Shown: piece by piece, positions 42,220 through 47,784 of the stretch
Layout of the letters: every line of letters starts with the position of its first letter
How positions within the stretch are numbered: the first letter of the stretch is position 1
Source of the DNA: an uncultured Lachnospiraceae bacterium
GTDB lineage: Bacteria; Bacillota; Clostridia; Lachnospirales; Lachnospiraceae
Direction: 5' to 3'
DNA length: 47,784 nucleotides
Assembly: GCA_946615865.1 (NCBI GenBank)
Contig: CAMOIJ010000017.1
Location: forward strand, 1-47,784
The notes under the pieces: generated by a model
What the model was told of the DNA's origin: nothing
The model's input: only the letters and a program-made list of their open reading frames with translations
Database searches by the model: none
Program-made: the position numbers and the translations under genes

Positions 42220-44286
42220 TTATTCCGCTTTCTTCTCGAGCAGGCCTGTCAGATTTCCTTCCGCCAGTATGCTCAGTCTTCTGATCGCCCTCGAGACCGC
42301 TGTGTACAGGCGGTGCCTCGACAGGGTGTCCTCCGGGTACATCTGCGGATCCGCGTCCGGCAGGATCACGCCGTCAAATTCAAGACCCTTCACCAGTTCC
42401 GGCGTGATCAGAAAAACACCGCCCGACGGCAGCGCCTGGTTTCGCCGGATCACCGGCGGCGCGTCCTCTCCCAGAAGCTCCACGATCCTCTCAAGGCTCC
42501 GCCTGTTCCCACAGATCACGGCGGTCAGGCCTTTCTCCTGTTCCGCGGCGCTGATCAGGCTCCTGAGCCTCATCACATACTCATCTCTGGACGCACAGGC
42601 CATCTTCACCGGCGCGGTTCCCGGTCTCTGTACCGATGCGGTCCGGATCCGCTTCTCCCGCGGCAGCAGCCGAGTGAAGATCTCCGTGATCTCCGGCGAC
42701 GATCGATAACTGGTCAGCAGCGGGAATTCCGCCACTTCGCCGAACAGCTCGCGGATCTTGTCAAAAGATGCCGTCCCCTGCCTGATCGCCTGGAACTCAT
42801 CTCCCAGCATCATAAACTTCGCACTGCCAAAATATCGCCTGAGCACCATCAACTGCGCTGCCGTATAGTCCTGCACTTCATCGATCATGACGTAACGGAC
42901 ATTTTTGTCGCCCATGCCGGTCAGCAGCATTTTGAGCCAGATCCATTCCGCGGAAGTCAGTTTCTTCCTCCCGAGGATCCGGCAGCCGATCCTCTCTATA
43001 TCCAGAAAAGCAAAGCGGCTGATCGCGCTGAACGCGCCGCCGTACTGGTTTTTAATCCGGTTCTGCTCCCTGACTCCGGGCTCGTCTGTCATTTCGGCAT
43101 CGTCGTTTTCCTTGTCGTCCCTCTCCATCCTGCGGATCTTGACCCTGGCGATCTCCGCCAGCCTGTCCGCCAGGATGTTCATGAACCTCTCGCCTGTCTC
43201 GATTCCGCCCAGTCCCTCGGATGCTCTCCTGATCTCCCTGCGGCTCAGGACGCACCTGCCTTTCTGCATGACGGGCCTGAAATCCTCCTCCTCGAGGCGG
43301 AGGCTCTTCAGGGCTCGCTCTATTTTGACCAGGTCCGCTTCCGCAGCAGGCTCATAAGGCCCCTTGTCGGGCGCGTTCGCAATGTGGACAAAATCCCTCC
43401 AGGTGATCGTCCTCGGATTCTCCTCGCCGAGGTCCGGCAGCACCTGGTCGATGTACTGGCGGAACACCGGATTGATCGTGAGCAGATAGACCTGGTCCGG
43501 CCTCAGATTCTCCCTTTGGCAGTAGAAAAGGTAGGCGATCCTCTGCAGCAGCACAGAAGTCTTCCCGCTGCCCGCGATACCGTTTACCAGCAGCACCGGC
43601 ACGTCGGCGCAGCGGATGACAGCGTTCTGCTCCTTCTGGATCGTCGCCGTGATGGCCTTCATCTTGTCGGTGCGGCTGCTCGCCAGCGACTGCAGCAGCA
43701 TCGGATCCTCGATCGCCACCTGCGTGTCAAAAAACGAGAACAGCTTGTCCTCCTCGAGGTTGTACTGCCGCCTCAGCTGCAGGTCCACGTCCACCTTTTT
43801 GCCATTAACTGTGTAAAAGGTCTTGCCGTTTTCCTGATTGTAGTAGGTCTCCGCGATCGGTGAGCGCCAGTCGATCACCAGATGCTCGAATGCGTTCTCG
43901 GATACTCCCGCGCTCCCGATGTAGTAGTCCTCCGGCTCCTCCGACAGGTCGAACTGCAGCTTCACCCTGGCAAAATACGGCGCCTTGAGCAGCCTCTTAA
44001 CCCTCCCGAGTTTCTCCGCCGCCGCGTCCTGCTCAATATTGTATTGAGTGATAGAATGGCTCATCGCCTCAAACTCGATATAAGTCTCCATGGAATCTGT
44101 GTCGCTGTCAAAGTTGAGGGACAGATTGCTCCTGATATCCTGCTTCTCCTTCGCGGCTTTCTCGGATATCGTGTTGATCCTCTCCTCCAGCTCCTCCTTC
44201 ATCGCGCGCAGTTTCCCATGCGTCTGCGTCAGATGCGCCTGCTCTTCTTCAAATATCTTTTCCTGTAATTTATCCTGTGCGTTCAC
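42220..44286 (-). CDS. helD: HelD-like RNA polymerase-recycling ATPase (UvrD-type superfamily 1)
   Basis: A 688-residue protein starting at GTG 44286, six bases after GGAG. Residues 1-50 form an antiparallel coiled-coil arm (QAHLTQTHGKLRAMKEELEE). Residues 95-175 carry YFARVKLQFD, YYIGSAGVSE and VIDWRSPIAETYY, the signature of HelD proteins. Walker A GIAGSGKTS is at 236-243; Walker B MIDEVQDYT and SYRSSPEI lie near 480-535; the last motif VKGLEFDGVILP with YTAVSRAIRR closes the SF1 core. HelD removes stalled or idle RNA polymerase from DNA using ATP. It is monocistronic or the first gene of a longer unit. A 17-bp palindrome overlaps its promoter. Confidence 0.92.
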   Translation of the reverse strand: MNAQDKLQEKIFEEEQAHLTQTHGKLRAMKEELEERINTISEKAAKEKQDIRSNLSLNFDSDTDSMETYIEFEAMSHSITQYNIEQDAAAEKLGRVKRLLKAPYFARVKLQFDLSEEPEDYYIGSAGVSENAFEHLVIDWRSPIAETYYNQENGKTFYTVNGKKVDVDLQLRRQYNLEEDKLFSFFDTQVAIEDPMLLQSLASSRTDKMKAITATIQKEQNAVIRCADVPVLLVNGIAGSGKTSVLLQRIAYLFYCQRENLRPDQVYLLTINPVFRQYIDQVLPDLGEENPRTITWRDFVHIANAPDKGPYEPAAEADLVKIERALKSLRLEEEDFRPVMQKGRCVLSRREIRRASEGLGGIETGERFMNILADRLAEIARVKIRRMERDDKENDDAEMTDEPGVREQNRIKNQYGGAFSAISRFAFLDIERIGCRILGRKKLTSAEWIWLKMLLTGMGDKNVRYVMIDEVQDYTAAQLMVLRRYFGSAKFMMLGDEFQAIRQGTASFDKIRELFGEVAEFPLLTSYRSSPEITEIFTRLLPREKRIRTASVQRPGTAPVKMACASRDEYVMRLRSLISAAEQEKGLTAVICGNRRSLERIVELLGEDAPPVIRRNQALPSGGVFLITPELVKGLEFDGVILPDADPQMYPEDTLSRHRLYTAVSRAIRRLSILAEGNLTGLLEKKAE

Positions 44287-44313
44287 TCGTCACTCCGTTT
44301 TCTGATTGGGTTG

Positions 44314-44355
44314 TACTTAATATTTAAGTATACATCCTGGCGGGGGTTTAGTGAA
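44314..44355 (-). promoter_or_regulatory. Promoter of the HelD-like gene with overlapping palindrome
   Basis: On the minus strand: TTCACT (44355-44350), a 17-base spacer, TATACT (44332-44327). A palindrome TACTTAA-TAT-TTAAGTA (44314-44330) overlaps the -10 and the predicted start site, the typical place for a repressor operator. No regulator is assigned. Confidence 0.55.
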
Positions 44356-44449
44356 TTGTTTATTGATTATCGGATTTGTGCCGGGTTCCTGCCAGTTTCG
44401 ACTTCCTGGCCGGCTTCCTGCTCCAGTTAGTCATTACTATCTAGGCATG

Positions 44450-44743
44450 TTTCGGCGCAGAAGCATTTATTGTCAGTATTCTCGTCCCCGTAAATCCTCG
44501 GAAATTCCCGGAAATCTCTGCATATTTTTCTGAACCCCAGTTTTTTTCATCATATCCTGAATAATCCAGTTTTTTCATGGACGCAAATCTTTGATTTGTG
44601 AGCTTCTGTACCTACTCGCTCACGATCCGGCTCAAATATTCAACACTCCAAGTTGCTTTTTTCTTCCTCCAGGGATGTATATTTTGGCAAAACCTGCTTC
44701 TGTACCGAAAAGTCGACAAGACCAAAGTTCTTCTGTACCGAAA
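44450..44743 (+). repeat. Four-arm inverted-repeat element, copy C (rearranged)
   Basis: A type 1 arm in minus direction lies at 44450-44488 (TTTCGGCGCAGAAG to CTCGTCCC). Plus-direction arms follow at 44578-44612 (CATGGACG to GCTTCTGTACCT) and 44672-44710 (CCAGGGATG to GCTTCTGTACCGAAA), and a half arm at 44725-44743 (TTCTTCTGTACCGAAAC). Inside the second arm CAAATC-TTT-GATTTG is a perfect small hairpin. The layout differs from copies A and B in having no minus-direction second arm. It lies upstream of the nuclease-like gene, filling the gene-free stretch 44356-44910. Confidence 0.7.
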
Positions 44744-44910
44744 CTCCGAAAATCACACAATTCCACTTGTAATCCCCCATACGCCATCCTATAATCTTCC
44801 CATCATCGGTCCGTCCGCCTGATCTCACCGATCACATGTCTTTAGTTGCAGATGGACCCGCAGTCCTATCCACATTTCACATCATCTCCGCTCGGAGGAA
44901 AGGAGCCCCT

Positions 44911-45744
44911 ATGACATTAGCACAACTGGCTGAATCAAAAAAACGGCAGCTTCTCGGCGAGAAACGCAAAATCGAACGATTTCTAGACAAAGCGCCTCAC
45001 GGAACACTGGTCTACAGCAAGACCGTCAAGCAGGACAAAGACTATTACAAGTGGTACGTTTCCACAGGCAGGTCCGGCAAAACAAGAGTGTATATCCCGC
45101 GCCGGAACAGATCTCTGGCCCGAACACTTGCCAAAAAAAAGCTATGCCTGCAGCGGCTCCGAGACATCAACGCCGAGCTGAAAGCCATTGACATGTATCT
45201 CAAAGCACACCGGGACAACACCGACCTCGACACCATTCTCAGAACGCCTGCTTATGGAACCCTTTTGTTCGAGGAAGGCTGCGAAATGTACGGCACGATG
45301 TCCGAAGAGCTGCAGGAATGGGCTCACGAAGAATATGAGATCAATCCCAAAGATCCTGAGCTCAGAAATGTTCCCACAGTAGACGGCATCAAGGTCCGTT
45401 CCAAGTCGGAGGCACTGATCGTCATGCTTCTGTCGGTGAACCATATTCCGTACAGATATGAGTGCAGACTCGATGTCGGAGGGCACGCCTATTATCCCGA
45501 TTTCACGATCCGGCATCCTGTGACCGGCGAATACTTCTATTGGGAACACTGCGGGAAGATGGGTGACTTTAAGTATGTTATTAGATTCTTGAATAAATTT
45601 CGTATCTATATACTTAACGGATATCTTCCTGATCACAACCTGATTCTCACTTTTGAAAGCGAAAATCATCCCTTTGACATAACGATCGCGCAGGACAAGC
45701 TCAGGGAATTTCTTATTTGCAAAGATCCTTTTAAGTGCGCGTGA
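44911..45744 (+). CDS. PD-(D/E)XK nuclease-like protein, orphan
   Basis: The start is placed at ATG 44911 because AAAGGAG lies five bases before it; an ATG at 44836 has none. The product has 277 residues. Residues 1-120 are basic and coiled coil (LAESKKRQLLGEKRKIERFL; YIPRRNRSLARTLAKKKLCL). The C-terminal part has KVRSKSEALIVMLL, RYECRLDVGGHAYYPDFTI with Asp197, then YWEHCGKMGD with Glu212 and Lys216. That order (Glu in the helix, PD, then E-x3-K) fits a restriction-endonuclease-like nuclease core. No methylase, helicase or mobile-element gene is next to it. Its DNA or RNA target is unknown; a defence or repair role is a guess. Confidence 0.75.
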   Translation: MTLAQLAESKKRQLLGEKRKIERFLDKAPHGTLVYSKTVKQDKDYYKWYVSTGRSGKTRVYIPRRNRSLARTLAKKKLCLQRLRDINAELKAIDMYLKAHRDNTDLDTILRTPAYGTLLFEEGCEMYGTMSEELQEWAHEEYEINPKDPELRNVPTVDGIKVRSKSEALIVMLLSVNHIPYRYECRLDVGGHAYYPDFTIRHPVTGEYFYWEHCGKMGDFKYVIRFLNKFRIYILNGYLPDHNLILTFESENHPFDITIAQDKLREFLICKDPFKCA

Positions 45745-45876
45745 TTTCTGCACGAGCTGAATTGGTTATATTTATTTCATGTAACATGCATTTATGATAT
45801 AACCAAAATATAGTCTCACCGCAAATTCGGAATTCAGATTCACACCAAATTCAGTATCACCGCCAAGGAGTACTCC

Positions 45877-47043
45877 ATGCCCCAATACAAAATCGATCCC
45901 GGTCTCAAGCAGCCCGCCTATCTCCAGCTCTACAACCAGCTCCGTGAAGACATCACGAGAGGTTTGTGCCCCTACGGAAGCAAACTTCCCTCAAAACGAT
46001 TTCTCGCCGCAGAGACAGGAACAAGCGTAATCACAGTGCAGCACGCTTACGACCTGCTGGCCGACGAAGGTTACATCGAGTCCCGCGAACGCAGCGGATA
46101 TTATGTCAGCTACAAAGAAAATGAATTGTTCCCGGTTGCCGCTTTTACTGAAGAAAGCACATCAGATTTGTCTGAATCGGCTGATCTGTCTGAATCGGCT
46201 GATATTCATGAGATTTCTGACATTCCCATAAGAGGTCCTGTCGTCACACCGGAGCAGGAACAGTTTCCGTTCAATACTTTGGCAAAGATTGCGCGCAAGG
46301 TGCTCTCTGAGTATGGGGAGTCGCTCCTGGTGAGGTCCCCCAACAGCGGAACTGTCTTTCTGCGAGAGACGATTGCTCAGTACCTTGCGCGCAGCCGCAG
46401 GATGAACGTAACGCCTGATCAGATCATCATCGGATCCGGTTCGGAGTATCTCTACAACCTGATCGTGCAGATGCTGGGGCGCGAGCGGATTTTTGCGCTG
46501 GAAGATCCCTCTTATGAGAAGATCAGGCTCGTGTACGAGGCCAGCGGCGTCTGCTGCCGCATGCTGCCGATGGACCGCGAAGGCGTCCGACTCAGCGCGC
46601 TGAAAAAGACTGACGCCACTGTCCTGCATGTAACGCCTTTCAACAGCTATCCGAGCGGAATCACCGCAACGGCTTCCAGGCGGGCGGGCTACATTCGCTG
46701 GGCGTCTGCAGAAGATAAATTCATCATTGAGGATGATTTTGACTCCGAGTTCTCCATGTCCACCAAGGCTGAAGACACGCTTTTCTCTCTTGAACCCGAA
46801 AAAAGTGTCATCTACATGAACACATTCACGCGCACGATTTCTCCAGCTGTTCGCGTGGGTTACATGGTTCTGCCCGCGCAGCTCAGCGCGGCCCTGCAAG
46901 AGAAGATTTCTTTCTATTCCTGCACAGTGCCTGTCTTCACACAGCATATGCTTGCTGAGCTCATTCGAAGCGGCGACTTCGAACGGCACATCAACCGCGT
47001 GCGGAGAAGACGCCGGCAGGGCTCGGAGCCTATGGGGAAATGA
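45877..47043 (+). CDS. MocR-type GntR regulator, truncated and lacking the PLP lysine (possibly degenerate)
   Basis: A 388-residue protein. Residues 10-75 are a GntR winged helix (AYLQLYNQLREDITRG; GSKLPSKRFLAAETGTSVIT). From about 120 it has a fold-type I aminotransferase-like domain (IIIGSGSEYLYNLIVQML, IIEDDFDSEFS). The lysine that binds pyridoxal phosphate should lie in FSK/FTK-T; here the sequence is YMNTFTRTISPAVRVGYMV with Arg319. The frame ends at HINRVRRRRRQGSEPMGK, about 70-80 residues earlier than usual MocR proteins (about 460-480). A five-residue duplication (DLSESADLSESAD) lies in the linker. It may be a decaying gene or a regulator that no longer uses PLP. A terminator follows at once. 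Confidence 0.82.
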   Translation: MPQYKIDPGLKQPAYLQLYNQLREDITRGLCPYGSKLPSKRFLAAETGTSVITVQHAYDLLADEGYIESRERSGYYVSYKENELFPVAAFTEESTSDLSESADLSESADIHEISDIPIRGPVVTPEQEQFPFNTLAKIARKVLSEYGESLLVRSPNSGTVFLRETIAQYLARSRRMNVTPDQIIIGSGSEYLYNLIVQMLGRERIFALEDPSYEKIRLVYEASGVCCRMLPMDREGVRLSALKKTDATVLHVTPFNSYPSGITATASRRAGYIRWASAEDKFIIEDDFDSEFSMSTKAEDTLFSLEPEKSVIYMNTFTRTISPAVRVGYMVLPAQLSAALQEKISFYSCTVPVFTQHMLAELIRSGDFERHINRVRRRRRQGSEPMGK

Positions 47044-47085
47044 TGGTTTCAACAGAATTTCCGTTTTTTTGATTTCGGATATTAG

Positions 47086-47136
47086 AAAGAGGGCCTTGCT
47101 CTTGCTGATTAATCCGCAAGAGCAACGTCCTCTTTT
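47086..47136 (+). terminator. Terminator after the MocR-type gene
   Basis: Long stem GAGG, mismatch, TTGCTCTTGC (47096-47105) and GCAAGAGCAA (47116-47125), mismatch, CCTC, with a 10-base loop. It is followed by TTTTGTATTTG. Confidence 0.8.
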
Positions 47137-47170
47137 GTATTTGCTTGACTGGTACCGCCTCATGTATCGG

Positions 47171-47309
47171 TTTCGGCACACAAGCCTTTTTTTCTTATAC
47201 TCTCGTCCCTGCAAGACAGATCTGGCTGAATTGTTTTTGCCTGCCGATCAAACAATCCGCTTCTCTTCCATGGACGATATTTTCCTAAAAATGTCCTTCT
47301 GTGCCGAAA
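47171..47309 (+). repeat. Four-arm inverted-repeat element, copy D (short, two-arm form)
   Basis: Only the outer arms remain: type 1 in minus direction at 47171-47209 (TTTCGGCACACAAG to CTCGTCCC) and type 4 in plus direction at 47271-47309 (TGGACGATATTTTCC to CTTCTGTGCCGAAAA). The ends form about 14 bp of inverted repeat and the inner ends (TCGTCC and GGACGA) can pair again. It looks like an internal deletion of the full element. It occupies most of the gap between the MocR-type gene and argC. Confidence 0.72.
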
Positions 47310-47410
47310 ATCCTCCCCTTAAGCCGCAGGCGAGCGCCGGCAAGCCGCGGACCGCCGGGAAATTTTCCACACTATTTTTATCAGATTTCCATCTTACATT
47401 CTTAAATATG

Positions 47411-47419
47411 TGTTATGAT
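47411..47419 (+). promoter_or_regulatory. Extended -10 promoter of argC
   Basis: TGTTATGAT gives TG, one base, then TATGAT, an extended -10 about 36 bases before the start codon at 47455. No clear -35 is seen. The same extended -10 form is used upstream of the 61-residue gene. Confidence 0.55.
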
Positions 47420-47454
47420 TAGCATCGAAATTCAAAGAATCGGGGGACTTCCGA

Positions 47455-47784
47455 ATGAGTAAAACAAAAGTATACATTGACGGCCAGGCCGGTACTACAG
47501 GCCTTCAGATTTTTGACAGGATCGGAGCGAGGGAGGATCTCGAGCTGATGCGGATCGACGAGGACAAGCGCCACGACAACGAAGAGCGGCGCAAATTCCT
47601 GAACGCGGCGGACATCGTGTTCCTGTGCCTGCCCGACGCCGGCGCAAGGGAAGCTGTCTCCCTGATCGATAACCCCAATGTGCGCGTCATCGACGCCTCC
47701 ACGGCTCACCGCACAGCCGACGGCTGGATCTACGGTTTCCCGGAGCTGTCCGCTGACCAGCGCGCGGCCATCGCCAGCAGCCGC
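47455..47784 (+). CDS. argC: N-acetyl-gamma-glutamyl-phosphate reductase, type 2 (3' partial)
   Basis: The first 110 codons of a gene that runs off the right edge. ATG 47455 follows GGGGGA by seven bases. The N-terminus is the NADP-binding fold with the type 2 ArgC motif [15 protein letters not shown], then [13 protein letters not shown] and [20 protein letters not shown]. The enzyme reduces N-acetylglutamyl phosphate to the semialdehyde in arginine synthesis. The catalytic Cys would lie further on, outside the window. Further arg genes probably follow. Confidence 0.93.
   Translation, partial: MSKTKVYIDGQAGTTGLQIFDRIGAREDLELMRIDEDKRHDNEERRKFLNAADIVFLCLPDAGAREAVSLIDNPNVRVIDASTAHRTADGWIYGFPELSADQRAAIASSR

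Noticed and set aside
46162..47214. 350-codon minus-strand frame opposite the MocR-type gene
   Set aside because: It is antisense to a recognisable GntR/aminotransferase-like protein and has no domain pattern of its own.

Overview
The window looks like a chromosome segment of a Gram-positive, gut or rumen type Clostridia, most likely a Lachnospiraceae relative. Supporting points: ribosome binding sites of the GGAGG/GGGAG type, SKTGD-type sorting signals on giant surface proteins, a lipobox solute-binding protein, a VanY-type peptidase, a MocR regulator and a type 2 ArgC. Base composition is roughly balanced by eye. I see no rRNA, tRNA, CRISPR array, intact transposase or prophage gene.

Layout. 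(1) 1-13742, minus strand: two giant surface adhesins in tandem. The downstream one runs off the left edge and carries nucleotide-identical Cna-B repeats. The upstream one is about 2,740 codons long but is broken by a single-base frameshift near 12144. They share the leader, the ribosome binding site and an N-terminal module. A divergent AraC-type regulator (13996-14841) sits next to their promoter side. (2) 14937-19793: a zinc-ribbon Nudix hydrolase, a 61-residue small gene with its own promoter and terminator, a secreted C39-like and 3D-domain pair, an MscS channel and a coiled-coil protein. (3) 20472-27594: a soluble hybrid histidine kinase, two small hypothetical proteins, a secreted transglutaminase-like protein, a phasin-like protein, a membrane-anchored VanY-type peptidase and a phosphoribosyltransferase-like protein. 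(4) 28538-31868: a polar amino-acid ABC transporter operon ending in a DapF-fold racemase that resembles the histidine racemase CntK. (5) 31989-37502: a Ser/Thr kinase with a membrane span, followed at once by a giant Ig-like membrane protein. (6) 38273-44286: HelD-like ATPase, Nudix ADP-ribose pyrophosphatase, and a tightly packed condensation-type acyltransferase, zinc-ribbon membrane protein and Notum/pectin-acetylesterase-like hydrolase cassette. (7) 44911-47784: an orphan PD-(D/E)XK nuclease-like gene, a truncated MocR regulator lacking its PLP lysine, and the start of argC.

The intergenic DNA is unusually rich in structure. The most interesting signal is a dispersed element of about 140-345 bp found at four loci (15560, 37765, 44450, 47171). 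It is made of about 40-bp arms of the form GGGACGAG, AT-rich middle, CTTCTGTRCCGAAA. The two longest copies lie in opposite orientations and have the same four arm types in the same order and orientation, so the element looks like a defined nested inverted-repeat unit. I do not recognise it. There are also an eight-unit 63-64 bp tandem array (27961-28460), a five-unit 72-bp array carrying a hairpin in each unit (20058-20413), and a candidate small RNA with two identical ACAUUUCCCCCU motifs (about 27829-27962).

All assignments come from reading the sequence and recalling families; no database search was run.
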